Of a stretch of 64,000 nt of DNA, positions 11,461 to 25,100 are shown one piece after another (the first letter of the stretch is position 1; each line of letters opens with the position of its first letter). The notes below the pieces were generated by a model. It did no database searches. It had not been told where the DNA came from and saw only the letters and a list, made by a program, of their open reading frames with translations. Origin of the DNA: Streblospio benedicti. Lineage: Eukaryota > Annelida > Polychaeta > Spionida > Spionidae. Where the stretch lies: NCBI GenBank assembly GCA_019095985.1, contig CM032659.1, forward strand, positions 23,949,046 to 24,013,045, given 5' to 3'. Made by a program: the position numbers and the translations under genes.

Positions 11461-14046
11461 ACTAGGGTATGGCACCACCGAAGCATGTCTGTTGTTCCCT
11501 GAATCTTTCACCCTTGCCAGTGAGTATTTATTTTGAACCATTGGATTGTTCGATAGTGATTGGTTGTACACATTAAAATTAAAATAATTGAATATACAAG
11601 TATGGTTCGTTTATCACAAGTAATTTCGAAAAAAAATCATGAGTGTCGAAAAGTGTACATTGTAAAACAAAACTTATAATATATGCAATATGCATATTCT
11701 TATATCCATATAATAGTGGAAGAGAAGCAATAGGCTAGACAAAAAGATATAATAAAAGCAAATTTATATTCTTGAAAAAACGAAATTGGAGTTTATAAGA
11801 TCTTACAAGATAATTGTATTAGGGCATACAATTTTATTGTAATATAAAACTTTCATGCACCATTTTAATGAAATATAGGTAAAGCAATAGTTATTGTCCT
11901 CTTAAAGTGGACATTTATGACAAAATATAAAATTTCAGTCTAATTTTAAATGAGATTTTGTTACATGATATGTCAGTGCTTTCTAATATAATATACTAAA
12001 AGAATCATAAATGTAATATCTTAAAGGTTTAGCTCCATAAGTTAAATGCTAGGAGACACTTACAGTCAAATATTTTCTGTACAGTTACACATCTTCCGGA
12101 CGATGTGCATTTTGTCACGCTCACAACAATCAACAATTGGTACAGGTTATTTCAAACAAACATGAACACAAAGGGACTCATACAAAACAAATATGGTTTT
12201 GCGTTTGTATTGAATAACATAAAACAACACACAAATACCAATAATTTTCTTTTATTATGTTCTTCATTTCTCCTTAACACATTGAACGTGAAAAGCTTTC
12301 ATTGCCATATAACCTACATGTACACTACAAATCAGTCACAGATATTGGTAATCTACGCTACTTTTATACAATTATTTTCAAATATAAAATGTAGTTTGTT
12401 TGGGTAATGAAAGTTGATCATCAAATTGAGTGTTCTGTAGAAATATTTTTCGATAGTTATAACGTCACAGTCATAGGGAACCAGTTCTAAGAAGATCAGA
12501 CAACAATATGCTGCACATAATATTCCTAGCTACATCATACCACACATGCAGGTCTGATTTGATAACAGTAGTAATGGGAATATATGAACTGAACTTGAAA
12601 ATTGAACTTCACTCTAAGAGGGAAAGTACAAGAAATGCTCAATATTCCTGCACAATTTTAAACAATCAAACATACCATAAAATCATCCACATGTATGTGC
12701 ACTTGAATTATCCATAAAACAACTGATCACAATTAAAGATAAAAGCAATTTAATAATGCATACGTATGGTTTACTTCGTAAACATCTTTGTCTGTCATAT
12801 GTCTAAATACATGTAAATCGCTTTTCAGTTGTTCTTTGTTTCAAAATCTAAAAAGAAAAACACATTTGAAACCTTGAAAACCTTTAACTTCTATTGAGTC
12901 ATGAAGATATTTTATAATAATTCTTTTATATCATAAAATAAATGTATTTTTTACGTTTATGATATTTATTTCATGCATTTCATTATTGTCAATATACCAC
13001 TATTTTATGGTGAAGTTTTATTCATTTCTACTATTTGAGGTCTTACTTTGAAAGTATTTACAGGACCATTGTCAACAATTCATTCCAGGAAACCGTTTAA
13101 ATAGTAGAAAAGTATTAACACTTTATAACAATTGAGCTTCTAACATAAAATAGAGGTCCAAGTATCTTGAAAGCCATAAATGAATAACTTAAACATCATA
13201 TCATTTAATAGTGATTTCTTAATGTTAAATTAAACATCATACATGTAGTAAAAGCCCAAGGATGAACCTTAATTATTTTAATCAGCCGGTATTTGAAATG
13301 GGTGTTTTCATTGATATCAAACAGTCCTGATATTTGATATTTTTCTTTTTATATGATATGTTAAGATATAATTGCCATACATCGTGTATCATGGCGCATA
13401 GAGGACAAATATAACAGATTTAATCATAAATTAGAATGAACTTCAACAAAAAATCAAATACAATATACATTGTATATGTATTTCTATAATTAATACAAAA
13501 CTTAAAGCATAACAAATGTACAGTACATGTACATGTATATCAATTTATCAGTCTTTTGCATGTATTTGCAGTCGATATCGATCTCCAGAACTGCCTTGTA
13601 AAAATATCTTGTATCAGGACTGTCCATATACGGATTCCGAATATATATGGTTAGTTGTCAACCGGACTACTTTTGCCTCACTTCAAATATGTTCATGAAT
13701 CTAGCACACATGCTACTTCTAGGAAAACTCTATTGCATTGTTAAACTACTAAGAAAAGCTCCAAAATCAATGAACATCAAAGAGATCGCACAGTACAGCG
13801 TGCGTAGCAGTCATACAGGTGACGTAATTGTAGTGCAGAAGTCTAACCATAGGCGTCTATATGTCGAGCAAGTGACTGCGCCTGTGTTTTGTCATTATTA
13901 TGCAGTGTATTCCTCCACATTATTGCATTTAGTAATTTATTAATAAATTATCTTGTTAAATGTGTTGAATATATGCCAGTTTATTTTTAAACAGTATTGT
14001 AATTGTTTAGAAAAGACTGATAAATACAAAAACGGGTTTGTTGTGT
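11461..14046. other. AT-rich intergenic DNA, nothing recognised
   Basis: Very AT-rich sequence with scattered TACATGTA words. Frames here reach at most about 100 codons (for example 12105-12407) and have no domain, splice context or skewed composition that would support a gene. Confidence 0.4.
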
Positions 14047-14169
14047 AACATTGATTTTTTTTATTGGGCTCGTTCTTGGGGCGTATCACGGCGAGCATGT
14101 ATACATGTATATTCATCAGGGCTCGCCGTGATACACCCCAAGAACTTGCCCAATAAAAAAATCAATGTT
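14047..14169. repeat. Near-perfect hairpin, arms about 49 bp
   Basis: The left arm (AACATTGAT, T run, ATTGGGCTCGTTCTTGGGGC, then CACGGCGAGC) is matched by its reverse complement ending ATCAATGTT at 14169. The loop is about 24 bp and contains TGTATACATGTATA. It is a compact foldback element; few mismatches suggest recent origin or gene conversion. Confidence 0.75.
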
Positions 14170-15654
14170 AACAACTCACCCGGTTTTGTCTATGTACATA
14201 CACATATGAACGTGTACATATCACTATTATATTTTGCATATAACACTATCGACACCATTTCACAAGTATACATGTATATATTCACCCACCATATTATCTA
14301 GCTCACATACATATCAGACAGAATATGCAATTGTGCATGATGTAAGACTAGTTTAAGCAAAGATTACGACCATAAATACAGATATATGTAGATTCTTCCA
14401 AACAAATATTTGCAAGACAATGAAATTGTGAACAAATCATTCTGACACTTTGCAAGGTTTCTTTTCTCTTCAATATTGTCACTTATCGACACAATAATGT
14501 CGGCTGGTTCATTTTAACCCAGCTGTAACAAACCTTGTATATGTAGTTACTGATTTTAAAATTATAAATACTTATCTTTATACATGTAAAGTTATCTTTG
14601 TATATACATTGTAGAGATATTCTAAAAGTCACGTGTAAAGCAGTCTCCAGACAAAATCAGCTGATAACCATAATACGTGTAGATTTTACAGTTATACATG
14701 TAAAGATATATCATTTCATGATCCACCTTCCAATATTACATGTACAACAATACTACATTTACCTCCGCTCCTTCACCAGTCTCCATGGTATCATAATTAT
14801 TTAGTATTCAAAGTTTTCATATGCGTATGTTTGTTAAGGACTCAAAAGATGGTCTCATTGGTGAATCAACTGTTTTCAATTTTCTAAATTGTCTCCATAA
14901 AACAAAACAATGTGTAAATGAATAGAAACATCTGATAAGGTTATACCTTGTGTTAAACGTAAACAAATGAGACAATTGATAAAGACAGCTATGTCTGAGG
15001 TCTACAGTATCTAATTATACTACCAAATCACACTAAAGCTTACTAGTTTCATAATTATAGAAGAGACAGGTATAGATAATAGTATGCTTGTTAATCTTAA
15101 GGAATTATGCATCAGATAACTTGTAATTAATCTATCGTTTCAAAAGCTTCACACTATCTAATCATCATCTATATTAAACTACTTCCACACGTCCTAATTT
15201 CTAAATGTCAGCACTCATTTCTTACCCTTATATCCTATCCCTTCATAAACTGACATCTGCATACAATGTCATTCATGTGGTTTACATGTATAAGTCAGAG
15301 AAATCATACGGAGATGTAAAACGTTAAGAAAAGTAGAAAACAAAAGGATCAATTAATTATTAGCAACTAGATTATACATGCCAGCCGAAAAATCAATAAT
15401 GGACAACCAACTCACATGCCCTATTTCTGACGCCCACCTATTCAACAACAAGTTTTGCTGATCCTCACTGTCCTGGTCTTTCCCCACAACCGCCACCAAC
15501 CACCACTGTTCACACAGCACACATCCCCTGTTCTCACACTCTCATCCGACCAGCACCATCATTGTTCCATCAACATCTGCTATTTCTGAAGTAAACTTCC
15601 CCCATTCCACCCACCCCATAGCATAGCACGGGTCTACAGCATCTGCACTCCCTT

Positions 15655-15719
15655 GACCCCCCCCCCCCCTGCATTGCTGACACAAGCACCCCCCCCCCCC
15701 CCCCTCTCTCTCTCTCCCA
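15655..15719. repeat. C-rich low-complexity tract
   Basis: Two C runs (about 12 and 14 bases) separated by TGCATTGCTGACACAAGCA, followed by (CT)n. It lies about 450 bp beyond the stop codon of the minus-strand GALNT-like gene. Confidence 0.8.
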
Positions 15720-16160
15720 ATACTAACAAAACCCACCCCCGTCCTGATGAAAGACGTCACCAAGGCATTATTCATTGAAAAACATATAAAGGCAATGCCG
15801 ATTGACACCAATTGACTCCAATATGGCAGCTCTTATCTGACAATTTTGTTATAAAATCATCAATAGACAGCCAATGGCATCATTTTGACCATCAAAAACA
15901 TAAATGTGCACAACCACCAGGAACACTCCCTCGTAGTCAGATGCTATCTAGCTAGTCATGTTAGGGAGGAGTTCCCCAAACATTAACATCAAATTAGCCT
16001 AATAACATATAGATAGATATCAAGAAAGAATTTAAATGAAGATCTAAAAGCACATTATCCACAACATTATCACAATATCAGAACAAATTCAAGACATCAA
16101 TGGCATCTGCACATCTCATCACTGATATAGTTAATACAATTAGTTCCTCAAGTGGCAGTC

Positions 16161-19100
16161 CTATAACTTGACCAGTGTCCACTTGCTGAAGTCCTTGTTT
16201 TTGGTGGTGTCCAGCTCGCAGGGCTGAGCCATGGCGATCTGTCGGTGCTCCGCCTTACGCTTGGGGTCAGGGTCCGTCACATGCATCAGGCAGAAATTCG
16301 ACCACCTACAGTAAAGATTTAATTGCTAAGTGGGAAATGAGCTAGAATTTAAGTGCGAAGTGGGACATCAGTTTGATTTTAAGTGTAAAGCAGGACATCA
16401 GCTAAAATTAAAGTGGGAAGTGGGAACAGGACCCAAATCTAAACCCTCATGCAAGTAAGTCGCAGACGTTATTTTGCGCTGTGTTTGTGTTTCATATTTA
16501 TTGTCCCACAATGAGATATCATTTACTTCACTAATAATAAAATGATGGAATATTGATACGTACAATATTCATACAATATTTTCATACTAGTACATTTAAA
16601 TATGCGATGCATAAAGCAGACTGGTCAGTTGTATAGTTTCATCTGTAAAAGATATCGCAATTCCCATATTGTCTTAGCAATAACTGGGGCTTTGCTAACT
16701 GATCTTAGCCAGCATCAGCAAATTTCTAACGTTTATGGTGAGACAAAGTTAGCATAATTGGAGGCTGGAAACCTTTTGTCACTTCTAGCTGTGTATCAGA
16801 GTTGCTAGACCTGTGTTTTTGCATTTACATAGTCAGTTTCACGGCTTTATCATTCACACTGCCTTTACAGTCCACTTTGATTTCAATGATGTGAGTTACA
16901 CAGACTGATTACTATGGAACAAGCAGCAGCACTTGTCAGGCAGCGTGCCAAGCATTCATAATCACTTTCTTATTGATTTCAAAGTCGCTGAACATTTTAG
17001 CAGTGGGGCTTTTGATTGGTTCGATTTTGTGATCATCTTCCACGAATATTGAGGGCTTTGAATCACGATGGTTTCCTTGAAAGATTTTCATTCATAACAC
17101 AGGTCTAGCAACTCTGATACACAACTAGAAGTGACAAAAGGTTTCCAGCCTCCAATAATGCTAACTTTGTCTCAAACTGCGTACTAATTCTCAAGCACTG
17201 CACTCTACCACCTACATGTACTAGTAGAAAAGCACATACTTGTAATGCACATCATGCACATACCTGTTCTTCAATATTCCGTCTTTGTACGTCCACAGCT
17301 GCTTGGCATACGCGCCTCCACCCTTACACTGCCGAGCAAGTGCATATGCATTGTCCATACATTCAATGCAGCGGTCACCGATTCGCAGCTCACCGCTCGT
17401 GATCAGCTCAAACGACATGTCCCTGGGTCGCAGATGGACACTTGCTGGCCGACAGGAGCCCAGGTTGAGGGCAGAGTCATTGCCCAGATGGGCACACAGT
17501 CTGCAATATGCATGTACATGTAGATGCATAGATCAATGATCACATTTAACTTGACAAGACTAATCTGAACATATTTTCATACAAATAAAAACTCATTAAT
17601 ATACATATTTACACATGTCACTTAGTGGTTTGTAGTCATTAAACAAAGCAAGAAATCATAATATGCTATGGGTTAAAACATAAGTCTGAAAGTGGCACAG
17701 CGGCGGCAAAGTCGTGTTTACCATTTACATGAAAGGTTAAATGCTTGCATACACTCGTCCAATGGAACAAGTGATACAAACATCTCACAATGTGGATATC
17801 ATATTCAAATGCGACACAGGCACTTTAAAAATGTCATTAAAATGGTCACCAGGAACAAGTCATTAAACTTTGAACCCCTACTCAAACTCCATGGCAATAC
17901 TAGACAAATCCACAAACAAACACGCACACACACTAGGGCACACCCTCCCTCACCTGTCACCAACTTTAAGCAGTCCAAACTCCGTAGCATTTCTTGACGG
18001 CGCAAACATGTCAACAGCAACTTTTTCCACAAACCAGCTCATGTCATGAGTACACTTCATCCCTCGGATTTCAGCCACCCGCTGCACAGCTGATGTTTTT
18101 TTGTCATCAGCAATGGTGTTCTCATCATATTCAGTGAAGGATTTGACAAGATGCTTGTAGGATGACATGTACACCTAGAATGAATTCTTTTCACTTTAGT
18201 TGGGGTTGCTGCTGTGAAACATTTTAGCTGTATATCAAATCAATGCATCTACTACAAATCATTCCAGAGACTTCAATACGTGAGAAAATTGCTACCACTG
18301 ACCTCAGTGATCCGGTGTATGTTGGCGTGTGCACTGATCCGGACTGGATCCATACTGTTGAGGACACCGACGTGTGAGCATGGCAGGATGTGGACTGTGC
18401 CGGCAGCACAGAGCCAGGTGCGCAGGGACAGTTCAAGATGTTCACCCCCACCATCTCCCAGACCAATGTCGTACCCACCTAGTTAAAAATTACACCACAG
18501 TAACCTTCAATTAAGTCTACAGCAGAACCGCTCTACTAAGACCACCCATTGGACTGGCCTCGAATAGTCTCAATCGAGAAGTGGTCATTGCCTATGGTTC
18601 ACATTGGTTTCTATTTGAAGGTCTAATTATAGAGGTGGTGCTAATGAGACGTTGTACTGTACCTTGTAAAGAGATTGTCTATATAATGCACCCTTTTGTA
18701 GCCCCCTTTTTGTAGCCCTAAAGTTTCAGTTTGTGATCATTGCAAACCAGCATAGAGTGACTGCACAGAGTGTCTACTTCAAAATTGAGAAGAATTGCAG
18801 TCAGTGTAATCTTTGCTATTATGGATACTAGTGGCAGTGGGGAAACGCATTTCAATTAAGGAAGAAGTCCATATTAGGCAAATATATCTTAGTAACACTA
18901 CTTAGCAACCAAGACGTATGTGCCAATTAGTAAGGTGTACCATTGGTAAGCTTTTACTGCACTATGAACCACTAACCTATCTGATTCCAGTAAATTTTGG
19001 TAACAGCAAATGCTGCGCCGTGCACAACAGGCAAGTCTCGCGGCTTGGTTTCATCCACATGGACTCTTACACCCTCAGGCTGCAGCCTAACTGCTAGTGA

Positions 19101-22100
19101 CCAGCTGAGGCCAGTGGTCAGTCCTTCAGTGACCCGCGCGTATTCATAGCTAATGGGGTCAGTGACCCGATCAAAGTGTGGCACGGCAAGCACAGACTTC
19201 TCTTTCTGAAACAGGAGGGGAAATTGTTGGGTGTTAGGGAGCCTTTTTATTCTTTCCAGATTGGTAATACTTGATTGGTTTCAGCTAAAGTTGGATCGAT
19301 GTGTATCAATATTCCATGAATAAATATATATGTACTTTGCTATTATATCAATATCTGGTGATGTCACATAAAAGGGAGGGGCATAAGATCATGGTACGTA
19401 AACACAAAAGGTTGAAAAAGATGGATGTGAGATAAGATGCTTCAAAAAGAGGGATGTGGAATTTCAACAAAATAACAGGGGATACATGATTTTTGACCCC
19501 ATTTCTGTTGCAATTGTACACATGTGGTAGTAAACCATTGTATGAAATAGTGGCTCTTATTTACCTGTATATGCTCAACAAGGGGTTCAATCCATCCAGG
19601 AGACACAATGACGGATGTGTCCAAGAAGATGAGGTTATGTCCATCTGCCTCCTGCAACAAGTGGAAATAACCAGAGTAAAAGTTCATCAGAATAGCTTAA
19701 ATAGCTTGCATCTAAGGCAACATGTATGATAAAAGATTTTTGAAACAGAGAGAAACGTGTGCAAATCTATCTAGCTTATATCGTGTAGGATTGATTTCTT
19801 AGCATCTGGATCATCATTTAAGAAGGAAAGAACCTACTCAGATGCTTCTTTCATCATGCAAAAGCAATGTTTTGGTGGACTTCCCACCTGATTCAGGCTT
19901 TGATGGCTTTGACAAAGTGCAACAGTTGTGGTTGTGCATAGTGGCAGAAGTTTTGTCAATATTGGGTGGACCGACATTGCCTTAACGCTTGAAGGTCTGG
20001 CGATCGCCATGCACAAAACTGTGCTTAACCTCAACAAAACCAAGCCAGTCCCCTCAATATTGACAAAGTGCATTCATGTGGTTGGTTGGGAATTCCACCA
20101 TGTGACGTAACACAGGTGCACAACAAGAACCATTGCACTCACCACGCCAATAATTGCCATCAAAGACTGAAGCAGGTGGAAGGTCCACCAAAATGTTCTT
20201 TCATTTTGCACGATGACAGAAGCATCCAAGTACATGTATGTTCTTTCCCTTCTTACACTATACATGTACATATTAGCTTTTCCTGCACAATGGCAAAAGC
20301 TTATATATCTGAAAGTCATTAAATAGCTAAAAGTTACATCTTAGCAAAGCAATTTTGTAAGCATTTTTTAAATCCTTATCCACGTAAATATTAGATTTAC
20401 ACTATGACAAATTCGGCTGGAAACAGCAGTCAATATCCAAGTGTGTGCCATTATTTGCACAGAAAGTCACAGCACACTCAGTTATTGCGCTTCATATAAA
20501 GAAACAATACCATACATCTACATTGCTTTTATGTAACCCTCACCTTGGCGCCCCTGTTCCGAGCCATCATACGCCCCTGCCGGTTCTCATTTCTCACCAG
20601 AACAGCCTTGGGGATGCCAGCCACAAACACCTGCGACTCCTGAAAGTGTATGTAAGTATGCTGGTTTAGGCCTCGTCCCACTAATTTCTGCGTATGATCG
20701 ATGCATAAATTCTAGGGATTTCCAGGCAAAAATATTTATACGTCAAGCATCTGCTGATAGCTAAGCCCTTTTGGCATAGAATGAATTTTTTCCCCCAGCA
20801 CATAGTCAACTAACTGCCGGCGCAAACCCGGCATAAGAAAAGCAGACAGTGAAAACAAGGTCAGCGTAACCCCGACGCACAATCGACGTACAACAAAAAA
20901 GTCTGAGTGTGACATGCGTCGGGGTTACCTTGAGTTCACTGTCTGCTATGCACTGAACATACGTCTCCAATATGTTGAACGCCTGCTTAATGTACGCCAT
21001 CGTACACTCAAGATGCGCCAAGCTTACTCTAACGGTTTTATCTGCCGAGCATCTGCTCCCAATACGCGGCGCATGTTTGGCGTATGTTTGACATATGTTT
21101 GGCTTACGGTCGACGTAAAAAATCAATGGATTATCGATTGGCGTTTGCCGTTTACACTTTCGATGTTTTGAGCAGCCCAAAGTATTAGGAGCATAAAAGA
21201 ACCGACTGATCGATAATCTTCCTAGAAATATTTTGCCGGCGTACTGGCAGCGAGCGTCACACAAGCGTCACACGAATGTAAAGCGGAAACCGAACGTTAG
21301 GTCGGTGTAGGAAAGGGGTAGTCAGCAGATGCTTAGAGTAGAAGGAAAAAAAGGGCTATCCGACCGATTTTTATCGGCTGAGCGTAAGTTCCCAGTAAGC
21401 TCCCAGTGCGTCGGAACCAGTCGGACACGGCTTTTTGGACTTATAATTCAAGCTGTTATGACTTCATGTACATCTACATCAGGTCATCAGCATCCTTTTC
21501 ATTCCATTCACCCTGCTCCAATTCCACCATAAGATAGATAGTGCACTAGAAGCATAATGAGCAAACTGCTAATCAATTAAACAATCTTTTCTTAATCGTT
21601 CGCACGATAAATCGCGTGATTTGCACGACTGGTCTCTTCTGTTGTAGGTGTTTTTGCGATTGCAATTGCATAGTGATCTTGCTCAAAATTTATTTTTTAA
21701 TCACACAATGGCACTGCAACACATATGGATTTTTAATCCAAATTAGTACATTAGCCAAACCACCCTAATCAGTAATCGTTTCATGTCATTCTCAATTCAA
21801 TTTATGATCTTTTTGTGATCGACATTGATAAGATAATTATGCCTGTGTCTGTGATAGTGATTCACATGATAGTTATATCTTTGTCAGATAAAAAAAAAAG
21901 AAAAAAAAAGGAGCTCTATTTTTATTATACAAAAATTTCAATAGGTCAAATTTGAAAACAACCCTGTACTTGGCTTGTCTGGTGTCCATGCAGACCCCAA
22001 TAAAATTGTTTTCATATAGGTCCTTATATTTAACTATGATAAAATAATCTTCATCCCTCACAGCCAGTATACATAGTTAGTTCCATTCTTCTGTACACTA

Positions 22101-25100
22101 AGATTCCATTTTAATTGAAGTTTACATAGATAATACTAGTACATGTATACTATAATTAAAAAAATATGTAAAAACTTAGAAAGTGAAAATTTGATTTAGA
22201 CGACAGTTAGCATTTATGTTAAATGGCATTTAAAATATGGAATGGTATTTAAAATATGTATTACAAGTCCCATTAAAAAGTTTTTAATATACTAAGTGGC
22301 TGTTAATGTAAATGAGTGTAAATAAATCCTTCTTAATGTGTCAAAGAGCTTTTACTTTTACAATCATATGAATAACTTAATATTCTTATTATTGGTTTTC
22401 TTTGTTCTGTGCTATTAAATCACAGACAAAACAAATATAAAAGTGTGAATATCATTTGACTGCCATCAGAAAGGTACAAAAAATTTAGGCAGTACATGTA
22501 CTTACAAATTACATGGTACATAGTTTAATCATTTGCATAAATTTGAATTTTACAAAAAATAATGAAATGCATGGTACAATTTCAGTCATTTTGCTAACTT
22601 TTTATCACCAAACTCTACCAGCAGAAGTAAGGATGCTGTACTTGTACGCACCAACACTAGCAGATCCAGGGTTTTTTTTTATCAAGAGGAGGTGGAACCA
22701 CAGGTTTACAAGGGTATCTACAAAGGCTCATGAAGATGACAAAAATTCCCACGAAAATTTAATTTCATGTGTGAAAGTGTGTATGTGTCTGTGTGTTGGG
22801 TGGGTGGGGGGGGGGGGGGGGTGCCAATCCATGCTTGGCTGGGATCTTGAGGAAGAGAGGAACAAAAAAATAATGTAGTATCAGATAGATCATTTATATA
22901 CCGGTACATGCATGCCTACGGGTAATCCAAATGCCTCAGTTACTGGGGTACTATGGCACTACATTTCAGTCCCATAAAAAGAAGAAAGTTAACTTTTTAA
23001 CTGTACAATGTTTTGTTTTTTTAATAAATTAAATACTTCAATGCTGTAACTTCAATAGTATACAATGGTATCAAGATGCTAACAAGGGACATTCAAAATA
23101 TGCACATAAACAACATTGGTAATCTCTATTGCAGCCTGACCATCTTAAGTTATGAGGGGTAAATGTAGAAACAGCCAGTCTGGGTTGGCCATTAAAACAG
23201 CACATGATTCCAATTAATAACTGTGTGATCTCAAATTGCATTCAATACACTTTGTATTCTTGAACAAAAAGGCAGACATATGATATACAGAAACTACATT
23301 TTAAACATTTTTTTGCATGTAGAATTAATAGAAAATTGATTTAATTCTATCTTTCACAAGCTTTTTAAATGCATGTAATTCTCAGAAACGTTTTTCTGAT
23401 TATTAAAGATTTTTCATTTCTCACAACCAAAGGCAACTGCATCAATGAGCTTTGACAAGAGTTTTAATTCTTTCATTTCTAATTTTCTCAAAGCCCATTC
23501 GATGCAGTTGCCTTTGTCAGAACCATGTTTTTACTTGGTTTGCAGACATTTTGCTGTTGTCTCAACAACGTCATGTCAACAGTGCTACTTGTGGCTGAAA
23601 TCATTGATAGTATCAAAACCAGAACCCAGAAGAAACTTCCATTCAAGGTTGTTGTCTGATGATACTTTCAGCTACATGTCCTCTCTCCAAGACCTTCCTG
23701 ACTTGTTTCAAAAGCTTTCCAATGCATCTCCTTCACACTTGAAGATGTTAGCAAATATAAATTTCCTCCCAGGAAGCAGAAACATGACCTCTTTAGAAGA
23801 CCTTCTTTGCAAAGGATATATCAGTTCACTACCAGTCTCGCCAGATGATTTGAACATTTCAGGTACTGGATACCAAGTTTGAGGGACAAGCAGCATTACC
23901 TATTTTCATTTTTTTTTTACAGCTGAGCAAGAGCATTGAAAGAGTATCATGTTACTTTTAATATATGAGGATATATTTATAATGTCTGCTCCATTCATGT
24001 ACATACCGGGGTACACAATAACTACACATACATGTAAATCGTTACGCAATCATGTTTTGGAACTTTCATCACACTATAATAATTGAATAGCTTACAAGTG
24101 TCTTTTGTAAAGTAGTTTCATATTCCAAAAAAGGAAAATAAAGATTCTAATATACAGCAAGTTTCCTGATTAAAACTTTTTAACGGAACATTCTGCAATA
24201 AGAAATAACCATTTTACAAGCAAATATGGTCTATTTAAGTTTTCCACATAATTTGTCTTAAAATATGCACCATCGTAAAGTCAATGCTTGTTTGGATGAC
24301 AATAGACAAAAACAACTAAACACACAATTGATTGTGCAGCAATCTCCATAATCGACTAATTATACAAATGTACAGAGTACTATAAAGAGTTTCTTTCTTA
24401 AAGAAACAGATTTTTTTTTTAAATAAAATTTTGCATGACAATATGCTAACATATGGGCAAAAGATAAATTGTCGACAAACCTCATCGACAAGCTATTATA
24501 CAATCAACACACATCTTCAAGAAGATTTTATATGCTAATAATTACACGTATAAATACAGGTTCTACAACATTGTCAAAGTTTAAGAAAATGACGCATCAG
24601 TTAAAAGTAGGGACACGATTACATGTATATGAATCAGCCATATCATCACTGAATTAACTTCATACATAAATGATTAAGGTTACAAGTTAATAGTTCTGCT
24701 ATATAAGATATGCAAAGAGCATAAACAAGCATTTGCCCTCTTTTACATAAGAGGAGCAAAAGATAACGATAAAATCTATTTTTGTCAAATTTGATAGCAC
24801 ATGTGTGTGATACATGTACATTTAGTTAAAGAGTTGGCCGATATGCCCGAATAATCGTCTGCTGTAACTGACTTAAATCTAGTGTCAGATGACACCTGAT
24901 ATCTGTTGATTTGTTTTGTCAAAACTACTTAATCTGTATGTGCAAATTGTTTAAATTTTCTTAGCACAATGTTTTAGCTACCAGTATAGCATAATTTCAC
25001 TTTACTTACATCATACTACGGGTCGGGTCGTTTGTATCACTGGTAACCGACAATGAAATTTGAATTCATTGCGGTGCTTCTACTATCTTTCTGTGTTGGG

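Noticed and set aside
14119-14130. CTGATGA on the minus strand in the hairpin loop
   Set aside because: No stem II or GAAAC in register; chance occurrence in the loop.
15742-15775. Hammerhead candidate from CCTGATGAAAGACGTC
   Set aside because: No stem II and no GAAAC follows the CTGATGA word.
23445-23882. 145-codon plus-strand frame in the fifth intron of the 12-exon gene
   Set aside because: No recognisable domain; its start overlaps a hairpin repeat, so only the hairpin is listed.
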